From Streptomyces sp. SM11 (GTDB taxonomy: Bacteria > Actinomycetota > Actinomycetes > Streptomycetales > Streptomycetaceae), in contig NZ_NEUE01000311.1 of assembly GCF_002910905.1 (NCBI RefSeq), forward strand, positions 1 through 64,000: 64,000 nt of DNA, given 5' to 3'. Under the pieces are notes generated by a model, which saw only the letters and a program-made list of their open reading frames with translations, was not told the DNA's origin and searched no databases. Each line of letters begins with the position of its first letter. Within the stretch, counting starts at the first letter, position 1. Shown here in pieces: positions 41,879-50,251 of the stretch. Made by a program: the position numbers and the translations under genes.

Positions 41879-43036
41879 TCACCCGGCCCCCAGCGCGGGC
41901 GCGGGGCTGCCCGGGTAGTCGGCGGGCGGGCTGAGCCGCTGGCCCGGATAGCCGCCCATCTCGTACTTCAGGAGCTTCCTGGCCTTCTCCGGGTCGGTCT
42001 CGCCCTCCCCGTACGAAGGGCAGAGCGGAGCAATGGGACAGGCCCCGCAGGCGGGCTTGCGGGCATGACAGATCCGGCGGCCGTGGAACACCACGCGGTG
42101 CGAGAGCATCGTCCACTCGCTCTTCGGGAAGATCTCGGCGACCACCGCCTCGACCTTCACCGGGTCCTCCTCCTCGGTCCACTTCCAGCGCCGCACCAGG
42201 CGGCCGAAGTGCGTGTCGACGGTGATGCCGGGGACTCCGAACGCGTTGCCCAGGACGACGTTGGCGGTCTTGCGGCCGACGCCCGGCAGCTTCACGAGGT
42301 CCTCCAGACGTCCCGGGACCTCGCCGCCGAACCGGTCCCGGAGGGCGGCCGAGAGCCCTATCAGCGACTTGGTCTTGGCCCGGAAGAACCCGGTCGGCCG
42401 GATGATCTCCTCCATCTCCTCCGGCACGGCCGCCGCCATGTCCTCGGGGGTGGGGTAGGTGGCGAAGAGCGCGGGGGTGGTCTGGTTGACCCTCAGGTCG
42501 GTGGTCTGGGCGGAGAGGACCGTGGCCACGAGGAGCTCGAAGGGGTTGCGGAAGTCCAGCTCGGGATGGGCGTACGGATAGACCTCGGCGAGCTCGCGGT
42601 TGATCCGGCGCGCCCGGCGGACCATCGCGAGACGCGACTCCGCCTTCGGCGCCCTGCGCGCGGTCACCACCTTGGCCGCGGCCGCCGTGCGCGCCGTGGC
42701 AGCCGTGGTCCCGGCCGCCTTGGCCGGGGCAGTCCTGGCCGGGGCTGCCTTACGCGCCGGGGCCGCCTTGGCCGGACTTCCGGGTTCGGCAGGTTCGGCG
42801 GGTTCGGCGGGTTCGGCGGGTTTCCCGGGCGTTGACGATGACGATGGCACTGCGGACCTCCTGGCCGACTTCCGAAGCGGCTTCCCCGGCTCTCCAGGGG
42901 AGCCGTGCGGCTCTCCGAGGGAGCCATTCGCGGCATTCTTCGGGCGCGGCCGGGGCTGTTCGCCCAGAGCGGAATCGTTGCCCTTCAGCACCCCGTCAGC
43001 CCCCTTGGCCTGCGCTCTCCCCGGCGTTCTGGACAC
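41879..43036 (-). CDS. nth: Endonuclease III (DNA glycosylase/AP lyase)
   Basis: Removes oxidised pyrimidines in base excision repair. The catalytic core spans the last 247 or so residues. The helix-hairpin-helix is KLPGVGRKTANVVL, the catalytic Lys is in FFRAKTKSLIGLS or the adjoining helix, the catalytic Asp in VDTHFGRLVRR, and the 4Fe-4S cluster ligands are CHARKPACGACPIAPLC. The GTG at 43036 adds a 138-residue low-complexity extension rich in Lys, Ala and Pro, with a PAE repeat coded by four 9-base units (about 42782-42818). Translation could instead start at Met139 (MVRRARRINREL). The extension is basic and may bind DNA. It is divergent from crp. Confidence 0.9.
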   Translation of the reverse strand: MSRTPGRAQAKGADGVLKGNDSALGEQPRPRPKNAANGSLGEPHGSPGEPGKPLRKSARRSAVPSSSSTPGKPAEPAEPAEPAEPGSPAKAAPARKAAPARTAPAKAAGTTAATARTAAAAKVVTARRAPKAESRLAMVRRARRINRELAEVYPYAHPELDFRNPFELLVATVLSAQTTDLRVNQTTPALFATYPTPEDMAAAVPEEMEEIIRPTGFFRAKTKSLIGLSAALRDRFGGEVPGRLEDLVKLPGVGRKTANVVLGNAFGVPGITVDTHFGRLVRRWKWTEEEDPVKVEAVVAEIFPKSEWTMLSHRVVFHGRRICHARKPACGACPIAPLCPSYGEGETDPEKARKLLKYEMGGYPGQRLSPPADYPGSPAPALGAG

Positions 43037-43143
43037 CCGACCAGCCTAGAGCCAGGCACCGACAACCACCCCTGTCACGGCGTATCCGCCCCCGATCGGC
43101 CCCCTGCCGTAGGGTCCGGCACGCCCGTGCGTCAAACTGGTTT

Positions 43144-43157
43144 GTGATTGATCGCAC
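43144..43157 (+). promoter_or_regulatory. Crp-like palindrome upstream of crp
   Basis: GTGATTGATCGCAC keeps the GTG-N8-CAC spacing of the Streptomyces Crp site (GTG-N6-GN-CAC as I recall it), with one base differing. It lies 64 bases before the crp start and 108 bases from the nth start. Confidence 0.5.
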
Positions 43158-43220
43158 TGTTTTGCCGTCCGGCATGATGGGGACCACGGTTCCCTGAACA
43201 GGCCGACAAGGAGAGAACTC

Positions 43221-43895
43221 GTGGACGACGTTCTGCGGCGCGCCCCGCTTTTCGCGGCGCTCGATGATGAGCAGGCCGCGGAGCTCCGCGCCTCGATGAG
43301 TGAGGTGACCCTCGCGCGCGGAGACGCGCTGTTCCACGAGGGCGACCAGGGTGACCGCCTGTACGTGGTCACCGAGGGCAAGGTGAAGCTCCACCGCACC
43401 TCGCCCGACGGGCGCGAGAACATGCTGGCCGTGCTCGGTCCCGGCGAGCTGATCGGGGAGCTGTCGCTCTTCGACCCGGGCCCCCGTACGGCGACCGCCT
43501 CCGCACTGACCGAGGTCAAGCTCCTCGGCCTCGGCCACGGCGACCTGCAGCCCTGGCTGAACGCCCGGCCCGAGGTGGCCACCGCCCTGCTGCGCGCGGT
43601 CGCCCGACGGCTGCGCAAGACCAACGACCAGATGTCCGATCTGGTCTTCTCCGACGTGCCGGGCCGTGTCGCCCGCGCCCTCCTGGACCTGTCGCGCCGC
43701 TTCGGCGTCCAGTCCGAGGAAGGCATCCACGTCGTGCACGACCTCACCCAGGAGGAGCTGGCCCAGCTGGTCGGCGCCTCCCGCGAGACGGTCAACAAGG
43801 CGCTCGCGGACTTCGCGGGCCGCGGCTGGCTGCGCCTTGAGGCCCGTGCGGTCATCCTGCTGGACGTGGAGCGGCTGGCGAAGCGTTCGCGCTGA
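43221..43895 (+). CDS. crp: cAMP receptor protein Crp
   Basis: Global regulator needed for spore germination and antibiotic production in Streptomyces. It has 224 residues, starting at GTG 43221 with AAGGAGAG 9 bases upstream. The cyclic-nucleotide domain (about 10-125) includes FHEGDQGDRLYVVTEGKVKL and the phosphate-binding cassette LGPGELIGELSLFDPGPRTATA, where the Arg/Thr positions fit cAMP binding. The winged helix (about 150-215) has the recognition segment LTQEELAQLVGASRETVNKAL. It stands alone between divergent nth and a strong terminator. Confidence 0.95.
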   Translation: MDDVLRRAPLFAALDDEQAAELRASMSEVTLARGDALFHEGDQGDRLYVVTEGKVKLHRTSPDGRENMLAVLGPGELIGELSLFDPGPRTATASALTEVKLLGLGHGDLQPWLNARPEVATALLRAVARRLRKTNDQMSDLVFSDVPGRVARALLDLSRRFGVQSEEGIHVVHDLTQEELAQLVGASRETVNKALADFAGRGWLRLEARAVILLDVERLAKRSR

Positions 43896-43930
43896 CCCCG
43901 CCCCCGTACGCGACTGATGTGACCCGACGC

Positions 43931-43979
43931 GAAGGGCCCCGCACCGACCGGAGTACGTCCGGTCGGTGCGGGGCCCTTC
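43931..43979 (+). terminator. Strong terminator of crp
   Basis: A 22-bp perfect stem (43931-43952 with 43958-43979) around loop GTACG starts 35 bases past the crp stop. Confidence 0.93.
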
Positions 43980-43994
43980 CGTTCACGCGGCGCC

Positions 43995-44170
43995 AAGGGC
44001 TGTCCCGTAGTCCCTGGCGGGCGCGCGACGACGGCTACGGCACCTCGCCGCCTTGTCGGAACGCCCGAATACATCCAGTATGCGGACGTCCCTCCGCCTT
44101 GCGATGCACCACGCGATGCACCGCATCTGACGCCGCACGCTGATCCACCAGGGACTACGGGACAGCCCTT
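43995..44170. mobile_element. 176-bp MITE with 23-bp terminal inverted repeats
   Basis: The ends AAGGGCTGTCCCGTAGTCCC (from 43995) and its complement (ending 44170) are perfect inverted repeats of 23 bases. The interior of 130 or so bases has no gene. The GGGCTGTCCC end is like that of IS5-type elements in Streptomyces, so the MITE is probably mobilised by such a transposase. No clear target duplication is visible. Confidence 0.8.
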
Positions 44171-44999
44171 AGATCAGCCCGTGCTCGGTCAGGTACTCCA
44201 GCTGCGCCCGCACCGACAGTTCGGCGGCCGGCCACAGGGAGCGGTCCACGTCGGCGTACACCTTCGCCACCACCTCCGACGGCGTGCGGTGCCCGGCCTC
44301 CACCGCCGTCTCCACCTGGGCGAGCCGGTGCGCTCGGTGGGTCAGGTAGAACTCCACCGCCCCCTGCGCGTCGTCCAGGACCGGCCCGTGGCCCGGCAGC
44401 ACCGTGTGGACGCCGTCGTCGACCGTCAGCGACCGCAGCCGCCTGAGCGAATCCAGGTAGTCGCCGAGCCGCCCGTCCGGGTGCGCGACCACCGTCGTAC
44501 CGCGGCCGAGGATCGTGTCGCCCGTCAGCACCGCCCGGTCGGCGGGCAGATGGAACGAGAGCGAGTCCGCGGTGTGCCCGGGCGTCGGCACCACGCGCAG
44601 CTCCAGGCCGCCGGTGGTGATCACGTCGCCCGCCGCGAGACCCTCGTCGCCCAGCCGCAGCGCCGCGTCCAGGGCCCGCACCTTCGTCCCCGTCAGCTCC
44701 GCGAACCGGCCCGCGCCCTCCGCGTGGTCGGGGTGCCCGTGGGTGAGCAGCGTGAGGCCCACGCGCCGCCCGGACCGCTCCACCGCCCCGATCACGGCCC
44801 GCAGGTGTACGTCGTCGAGCGGCCCGGGATCGATGACGACCGCGAGACCGGAGTCGGGCTCGGCCACGATCCAGGTGTTCGTCCCGTCGAGCGTCATCGC
44901 GGACGGGTTGGGCGCGAGGACGTTGACCGTACGGGCGGTCGCGGAGCCGGAGACCACGGTTCCGCGCGGCTGTCCGGGCAGGGCGGCTGCGTCGCTCAC
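44169..44999 (-). CDS. MBL-fold metallo-hydrolase (LACTB2-like)
   Basis: The start is GTG 44999, overlapping the upstream stop (GTGA); the product has 276 residues. The metal site motif is LLTHGHPDHAEGAG (HxHxDH), with later ligands in PTPGHTADSLSFHL (His), VLTGDTILG (Asp) and VLPGHGPV (His). A C-terminal winged-helix-like part (HRTPSEVVAKVYADVD) places it in the LACTB2/endoribonuclease-like group. Its TAA stop is formed by the last two bases of the adjacent MITE plus one base, so the extreme C-terminus (EYLTEHGLI) ends exactly at the insertion. Confidence 0.88.
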   Translation of the reverse strand: MSDAAALPGQPRGTVVSGSATARTVNVLAPNPSAMTLDGTNTWIVAEPDSGLAVVIDPGPLDDVHLRAVIGAVERSGRRVGLTLLTHGHPDHAEGAGRFAELTGTKVRALDAALRLGDEGLAAGDVITTGGLELRVVPTPGHTADSLSFHLPADRAVLTGDTILGRGTTVVAHPDGRLGDYLDSLRRLRSLTVDDGVHTVLPGHGPVLDDAQGAVEFYLTHRAHRLAQVETAVEAGHRTPSEVVAKVYADVDRSLWPAAELSVRAQLEYLTEHGLI

Positions 45000-45892
45000 G
45001 CGGCACCCCCCGGCCCCGCCGCGGGCACGTGCTTGGTGAACTCGTCGTGCCCCGGCCAGCTCAGCACCAGCTCGCCGCCCTCCAGACGGGCCTGTGCGAG
45101 CACCGGGGCCAGGTCCTGCCCGTCCGCCGCCCCGAGCACCTCGGCGGCCGTCCTGTACGGCGTGAGGGCCCGCAGCGTGGTCACGGTGGGCGGCATCATC
45201 AGCAGCTCGCCCGCGTCGTAGCGGCGGGCCGCCTCGGCGGGGGCGATCCACACCGTGCGGTCGGCCTCGGTGGAGACGTCCCGGGTGCGCTGCCCCTCGG
45301 GGAGCGCGGCGACGAAGAACCAGGTGTCGTACCGGCGCGGTTCGAACTCCGGGGTGATCCAGCGCGCCCAGGCGCCCAGCAGGTCCGAGCGCAGCACGAG
45401 GCCACGCCGGTCCAGGAACTCCGCGAAGGACAGGTCCCGGGCGACCAGCGCCTCCCGGTCTGCCTCCCAGTCCTCCCCGGTCGTATCGCCGACGACAGTC
45501 CCGGCGGTCGGCCCGGCGAGGAGGACGCCCGACTCCTCGAACGTCTCGCGCACCGCCGCGCAGACGACGGCCTGCGCCTCGGTGACCGTCGCCACGCCGA
45601 GCCGGGCGGCCCAGTGCTCCAGCGGGGGCCCGGCCCACCCGATCAGCCGGTCGTCGTCGCGCGGATCGACTCCGCCACCCGGATAGGCGTACGCGCCCCC
45701 GGCGAAGGCCATGGAGGTCCGTCGGCGCAACATGTGCACGACAGGACCACCAGGCGCGCCGCCCTTCCCGCCCGGATCGCGCAGCAGCATCACGGTGGCG
45801 GCCCGCCGGGGTGCCGCGGCCGTCAGCTCACCGGCGGCGAGGGCCCTGATCCGGTCGGGCCATTCCGGGGGGTACCACTGACCTTGGGACAT
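44996..45892 (-). CDS. NUDIX hydrolase
   Basis: A 298-residue protein (ATG 45892) with MLLRDPGGKGGAPGGPVVHMLRRR, then FAGGAYAYPGGGVDPRDDD and a shortened NUDIX helix VCAAVRETFEESGVLLAG. The REx2EE core is present (RETFEES). This layout (long insert between the GG segment and the helix) is that of the Nudt19/RppH-unlike family often coupled to LACTB2-like proteins in actinomycetes. The substrate is unknown, possibly an acyl-CoA. It is translationally coupled to the MBL gene. Confidence 0.85.
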   Translation of the reverse strand: MSQGQWYPPEWPDRIRALAAGELTAAAPRRAATVMLLRDPGGKGGAPGGPVVHMLRRRTSMAFAGGAYAYPGGGVDPRDDDRLIGWAGPPLEHWAARLGVATVTEAQAVVCAAVRETFEESGVLLAGPTAGTVVGDTTGEDWEADREALVARDLSFAEFLDRRGLVLRSDLLGAWARWITPEFEPRRYDTWFFVAALPEGQRTRDVSTEADRTVWIAPAEAARRYDAGELLMMPPTVTTLRALTPYRTAAEVLGAADGQDLAPVLAQARLEGGELVLSWPGHDEFTKHVPAAGPGGAA

Positions 45893-45975
45893 GGCCGGAG
45901 GCTATCCGGAACCGCGCCGATGTTCGAGAGGCTCCGTGGTCGTCGCGGTGACCCGGCCTGCCCCGTACAAACACA

Positions 45976-46009
45976 CGATCCCGCCCGGTCGCGGGACCGG
46001 GCGGGATCG
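45976..46009 (-). terminator. Terminator of the RidA gene
   Basis: CGATCCCGCCCGGTC (45976-45990) and its complement (45995-46009) form a 15-bp perfect stem with loop GCGG, 32 bases past the RidA stop. Confidence 0.87.
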
Positions 46010-46041
46010 GAGAGTCGGAAAGAGAGAGCGGACAGAGGCAC

Positions 46042-46512
46042 TCAGGCGTCGTCGAGCTCCACCTGGACCTCGACCTCGACCGGTGCGTCCAGCGGCAGCA
46101 CGGCGACGCCCACGGCGCTGCGGGCGTGCACGCCCTTGTCGCCGAGGACCGCGCCCAGCAACTCGCTGGCGCCGTTGATCACGGCGGGCTGTCCGGTGAA
46201 GTCGGAGGCCGAGGCGACGAAGCCCACGACCTTCACGACGCGCTTGATCCGGTCCAGGTCGCCTGCGACCGACTTCACGGCGGCCAGGGCGTTGAGCGCG
46301 CAGGTCTTCGCGAGCTCCTTCGCCTCGTCCGGTGTGACCTCGGCGCCGACCTTGCCGGTGACGGCGAGCTTGCCGTCCACCATCGGCAGCTGGCCCGAGG
46401 TGTACACGTACACCCCGGACCGCACGGCCGGCTGGTACGAGGCCAGCGGCGGCACGACGGCGGGCAGGGTCAGGCCGAGCTCGGCGAGCCGCGCCTCGAC
46501 GGCGCCCGCCAC
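46042..46512 (-). CDS. RidA-family enamine/imine deaminase
   Basis: A 156-residue protein of the YjgF/YER057c/UK114 family, which clears reactive 2-aminoacrylate and similar imines. GTG 46512 shares one base with the upstream stop (TAGTG). The family core is GVYVYTSGQLPMVDG, then ALNALAAVKSVAGDLDRIKRVVKVVGFVAS. The catalytic arginine of the classical group (RSAVGVAVLPLDAPVEVEV) is present. It is one of the two-gene unit with the DUF4177 gene. Confidence 0.88.
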   Translation of the reverse strand: MAGAVEARLAELGLTLPAVVPPLASYQPAVRSGVYVYTSGQLPMVDGKLAVTGKVGAEVTPDEAKELAKTCALNALAAVKSVAGDLDRIKRVVKVVGFVASASDFTGQPAVINGASELLGAVLGDKGVHARSAVGVAVLPLDAPVEVEVQVELDDA

Positions 46513-46670
46513 TACGCCTTCTCCCGCTTCAGGTAGGCCACGAGCTGCTCGGGGTTGTTCGGGCCGGGAACGACCTGGACCAGCTCCCAGCCGTCCTCGC
46601 CCCAGGTGTCCAGAATCTGCTTGGTCGCATGCACGAGAAGGGGCACAGTCGCGTATTCCCACTTGGTCAT
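46512..46670 (-). CDS. DUF4177 small protein
   Basis: A 52-residue protein: MTKWEYATVPLLVHATKQIL followed by DTWGEDGWELVQVVPGPN and a charged end. The WEY...LNxxGxxGWELV pattern is the DUF4177 fold. The function is unknown. It precedes and overlaps the RidA gene and is divergent from the first ArsA-like gene, leaving 72 bases for both promoters. Confidence 0.85.
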   Translation of the reverse strand: MTKWEYATVPLLVHATKQILDTWGEDGWELVQVVPGPNNPEQLVAYLKREKA

Positions 46671-46742
46671 GGGCCCGACTGTAACGCCTGGCACGTACGG
46701 TCCCGTGCGTAGCCCGGGGCCGGACTGGTTAGGCTCGAATAC

Positions 46743-47717
46743 GTGAGCAGGTTCCAGGTCGTCAGCGGCAAGGGCGGTACCGGTAAGACCACGGTCGCCG
46801 CCGCCCTCGCGCTCGCCCTCGCGACCGAGGGCAGGCGCACCCTCCTCGTCGAGGTCGAGGGCAGGCAGGGCATCGCCCAGCTCTTCGATTCCGACGCACT
46901 CCCCTACGAGGAGCGCAAGATCGCCGTCGCGCCGGGCGGCGGCGAGGTGTACGCACTGGCCATCGACGCCGAACGCGCGCTCCTCGACTACCTCCAGATG
47001 TTCTACAAGCTCGGCAGCGCCGGCCGGGCCCTGAAGAAGCTCGGCGCGATCGACTTCGCCACGACCATCGCGCCCGGTGTGCGGGACGTCCTGCTGACCG
47101 GCAAGGCGTGCGAAGCCGTACGCCGCAAGGACAAGCAGGGCCGGTTCGTCTACGACCACGTGATCATGGACGCCCCGCCGACCGGGCGGATCACCCGCTT
47201 CCTGAACGTCAACGACGAGGTCGCCGGGCTGGCCAGGATCGGCCCCATACACAACCAGGCCCAGGCCGTGATGCGGATCCTGAAGTCCCCGCAGACCGCG
47301 GTCCATCTGGTGACCCTCCTGGAGGAGATGCCGGTCCAGGAGACCGCGGACGGCATCGCCGAGCTGCGCGCCGCCGAACTGCCCGTGGGCAGCGTCTTCG
47401 TGAACATGGTCCGCCCGTACCTGCTGGACGAGGACGCCCTGCGCACCGCCGCGGGCGGCCGCCGCAAAGAGATCGCCAAGGCGCTGACCCGGGCCGGAGT
47501 GACCGGTTCCGCGGCCCTCGTACGCCCCCTGGTCGAGCAGGCGGCCCAGCACGCCGAGCGGGTCGGCCTGGAGCGGGAGCAGCGCGCGGTGCTGGCCGGG
47601 CTCGGCCTGCCGACGGCGGAGCTCCCGCTGATCGGCGACGGGGTGGACCTCGTCGCGCTGCACGACCTGGCCACGGAACTCCGCAAGCAGGGCGCGGGCG
47701 AAGAGGGGGACGCATGA
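46743..47717 (+). CDS. ArsA-family ATPase 1
   Basis: A 324-residue P-loop ATPase with Walker A SGKGGTGKTTVAAAL, including the signature lysine, and a DHVIMDAPPTGRITRFL switch. It is similar to the anion-transporting or Get3 group. No arsenite-binding cysteine triad is visible, so arsenic transport is not supported. GTG 46743 lies 7 bases after TAGGCT (46730-46735), a likely -10 hexamer, and has no ribosome site, so the mRNA is probably leaderless. It overlaps the second ATPase gene by ATGA. The pair always precedes wblA as I recall the S. coelicolor order, which hints at a developmental role. Confidence 0.87.
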   Translation: MSRFQVVSGKGGTGKTTVAAALALALATEGRRTLLVEVEGRQGIAQLFDSDALPYEERKIAVAPGGGEVYALAIDAERALLDYLQMFYKLGSAGRALKKLGAIDFATTIAPGVRDVLLTGKACEAVRRKDKQGRFVYDHVIMDAPPTGRITRFLNVNDEVAGLARIGPIHNQAQAVMRILKSPQTAVHLVTLLEEMPVQETADGIAELRAAELPVGSVFVNMVRPYLLDEDALRTAAGGRRKEIAKALTRAGVTGSAALVRPLVEQAAQHAERVGLEREQRAVLAGLGLPTAELPLIGDGVDLVALHDLATELRKQGAGEEGDA

Positions 47718-49177
47718 CGGCGGACACACCCGCTACGGATCCGGCGGCGGACGGCGGGCTGGACACGGACACGCTGCTGGACGACCCGGGCATCCGGATC
47801 ATCGTGTGCTGCGGCTCCGGCGGGGTCGGCAAGACCACGACCGCCGCCGCCCTCGGCGTACGGGCGGCCGAGCGCGGCCGGAAGGTCGTCGTCCTCACCA
47901 TCGACCCGGCCCGCCGGCTCGCCCAGTCCATGGGCATCGACCGGCTGGACAACGTGCCCAGGCGGGTCGACGGCATCGACGGCGAGGGCGAGCTGCACGC
48001 CATGATGCTCGATATGAAGCGGACCTTCGACGAGACCGTCGAGGCGCACGCGGACGCCGAACGGGCCCGGGCGATCCTGGAGAACCCCTTCTACCAGTCC
48101 CTGTCGGCCGGGTTCGCCGGTACGCAGGAGTACATGGCGATGGAGAAGCTCGGGCAGCTGCGGGCCCGCGACGCGTGGGACCTGATCATCGTCGACACCC
48201 CTCCCTCGCGCTCCGCGCTGGACTTCCTGGACGCGCCGAAGCGGCTCGGGTCGTTCCTCGACGGGAAGTTCATCCGGCTGCTGATGGCACCCGCGAAGGT
48301 GGGCGGCCGGGCCGGGATGAAGTTCCTCAATGTCGGTATGTCGATGATGAGCGGAACACTGGGCAAGCTGCTCGGGGGCCAGTTCCTGCGGGACGTCCAG
48401 ACGTTCGTCGCCGCGATGGACACCATGTTCGGCGGCTTCCGCAGCCGCGCGGACGCCACGTACAAGCTGCTCCAGGCGCCCGGCACGGCCTTCCTCGTGG
48501 TCGCGACCCCGGAGCAGGACGCGCTGCGCGAGGCCGCCTACTTCGTGGAACGGCTGGCCGCCGAGGACATGCCGCTGGCCGGTCTGGTCCTCAACCGTGT
48601 GCACGGCAGCGAGGCTTCCCGGCTCTCCGCCGAGCAGGCGCTGACCGCCGCAGAAAATCTTGACGACGCCCGCATTGTGGATCAGAGGGCCGGGAAAGCT
48701 GGCCTTGGTGACCGGGAAGCCCCCGACCCGGCGGTCACCGCTTCCGGAACGACCGAGCCGCTCCTCTCCCCCGAGGACGGGCAGGCGTCCGGCCCCGAGC
48801 CCGCAGCCGAGCACCAGGACACGACGGAGAACGAACCGCCCCACGAGAACATCGCGAACACCGCGACCGCCCCTGAGGACGACACAGCCGACGCGATCGG
48901 CGCCGTCGACGCCATCGACGCCATCGACGTCATCGACGTCATCGACGTCATCAGCATCGAGGAACTGACGGCGGGTCTGCTGCGCCTGCACGCCGAACGC
49001 ATGCAGGTCGTCGCCCGTGAGCACCGCACCCGCGACCGCTTCACCGCGCTCCACCCCGAGGTGCCGGTGACGGCCGTGGCGGCGCTGCCCGGCGACGTAC
49101 ACGACCTGGAGGGCCTCCGGGCCATCGGCGATCGCCTGGCGGGCGGTTCAGCCCCGGCTCCGGCCGGAGCGGCGTAG
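47714..49177 (+). CDS. ArsA-family ATPase 2
   Basis: A 487-residue partner of the preceding ATPase. Walker A is CCGSGGVGKTTTAAALGV and the switch motifs are VVVLTIDPARRLAQSMG and LIIVDTPPSRSALDFLD. A hydrophobic Met/Gly-rich segment (AGMKFLNVGMSMMSGTLGKL) is where Get3 homologues bind membrane helices. After residue 310 or so comes an acidic low-complexity insert containing DAIDAIDVIDVIDVI, then a helical end (LTAGLLRLHAERMQVVAREH). The first and second proteins probably form a heterodimer like the two halves of ArsA. The client is unknown. Confidence 0.87.
   Translation: MTADTPATDPAADGGLDTDTLLDDPGIRIIVCCGSGGVGKTTTAAALGVRAAERGRKVVVLTIDPARRLAQSMGIDRLDNVPRRVDGIDGEGELHAMMLDMKRTFDETVEAHADAERARAILENPFYQSLSAGFAGTQEYMAMEKLGQLRARDAWDLIIVDTPPSRSALDFLDAPKRLGSFLDGKFIRLLMAPAKVGGRAGMKFLNVGMSMMSGTLGKLLGGQFLRDVQTFVAAMDTMFGGFRSRADATYKLLQAPGTAFLVVATPEQDALREAAYFVERLAAEDMPLAGLVLNRVHGSEASRLSAEQALTAAENLDDARIVDQRAGKAGLGDREAPDPAVTASGTTEPLLSPEDGQASGPEPAAEHQDTTENEPPHENIANTATAPEDDTADAIGAVDAIDAIDVIDVIDVISIEELTAGLLRLHAERMQVVAREHRTRDRFTALHPEVPVTAVAALPGDVHDLEGLRAIGDRLAGGSAPAPAGAA
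48908..48952. repeat. 9-base tandem repeat in ArsA-like gene 2
   Basis: Five copies of GACGYCATC (two with C, three with T) encode Asp-Ala-Ile/Asp-Val-Ile repeats inside the acidic insert. They are in-frame, so copy changes would lengthen or shorten the linker. Confidence 0.9.
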
Positions 49178-49221
49178 ACACCCTCCCGAGCGGCGGGGCC
49201 CGGACCTCGTGGTGCCCGCGC

Positions 49222-49572
49222 CTACCCCACGGCGGCGTACGTCTCGTGCAGTTCCTCGTCCTCCAGCCCGATGACTCCGGGCAGAATGCCGGTGGACCGC
49301 TCGTATTCGCTGCGCGCGGTCTCCAGCAGTCGGCGCCAGGACGTGACGGTCGGCCGGCGGCGCAGCAGTGCGCGGCGCTCCCGCTCCGTCATTCCGCCCC
49401 ACACGCCGAACTCGACGCGATTGTCCAGCGCATCGGCCAGACACTCGGTCCGCACCGGACATCCGGTGCACACCGCCTTGGCTCTGTTCTGCGCTGCCCC
49501 TTGTACGAACAGTTCATCCGGATCGGTAGTGCGGCAGGCTGCCTGCGCACTCCAGTCGGTTACCCAGCCCAT
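49222..49572 (-). CDS. wblA: WhiB-like iron-sulfur regulator WblA
   Basis: Developmental regulator that represses antibiotic production and affects sporulation in Streptomyces. The start is ATG 49572 (MGWVTDWSAQAACRTTDPDE), as in S. coelicolor; a longer reading from 49629 adds an unlikely leader. It has 116 residues, the 4Fe-4S ligands Cys13, Cys35, Cys38 and Cys44 (CTGCPVRTEC), the GVWGGMTERERR turn motif and a basic DNA-binding segment RRALLRRRPTVTSWRRL. The C-terminus (GLEDEELHETYAAVG) is a few residues longer than I recall for S. coelicolor. It converges with the ArsA pair. Confidence 0.94.
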   Translation of the reverse strand: MGWVTDWSAQAACRTTDPDELFVQGAAQNRAKAVCTGCPVRTECLADALDNRVEFGVWGGMTERERRALLRRRPTVTSWRRLLETARSEYERSTGILPGVIGLEDEELHETYAAVG

Positions 49573-50251
49573 GCCGGCGCCGTCCTCTCCCGAATCGAGG
49601 CTCCCCCACGGCGGTAGCGGCATATTCACCGCTGCCAGTTGAGGACGTTACGGAAGGTGGGGACAGCACAACACCCCCTTCGGGCCCAATCTTGAATGGT
49701 CCGAACGGACTATGCGTATGCGGCAGATCACCCAGGGGAGTGAGCTGAGGACATGCGCGACTATCTCCGCGAAAAGGGGACAGCCCACTCAAGTCGCAAG
49801 GGACTTCTTGCGACATACGGGGCGATTTCGGGAGCGCCTCGATGGGTGCGTGAAGGGCAATGCGATGGCGCGCAGGCCAGGCGAAGAATGACCAGAAGAC
49901 GCGCATGGGGCGGCAGGGGGCTTGATACGGAACCGGACTGCTGTGACAGTTGAGAGCAGCTTAGGCCAAGGCCTGTCCGTCTGTCCGGCGAATGGGAACG
50001 TGGCTGCTTCGCGCCCGCGCGCCCACGCCGCGACGTCTCTGACACACTCTCGCCGGCCCGCCGGGAGCCGCGGAGGCCCGGAAGTCACAGGAGGCCGGGA
50101 GGCGCCGGGAGGCCGCAGACGGTCCGTCCCGGGAGGCGGCGGACCCACTCGGATATCGCGGACCCACTCAGATGTCACGGTCCGGTAAGCGAACGCTCCG
50201 AGAGACCCCGCTCCTGCGACACGTTCATCACTACGGATTAGGCTGCCCCCT
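49573..50251. promoter_or_regulatory. Long wblA-PBP intergenic region
   Basis: 679 bases without a gene lie between divergent wblA and the PBP gene. A 12-base direct repeat GCGGACCCACTC occurs at 50139-50150 and 50158-50169 (19-base period), within a GGAGGCCGGGAGGCG-rich tract. The wblA side (49640-49750) is relatively A/T-rich and probably carries the wblA promoters and a long 5' leader. On the right, TAGGCT (50239-50244) precedes the PBP start by 7 bases. Confidence 0.5.
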
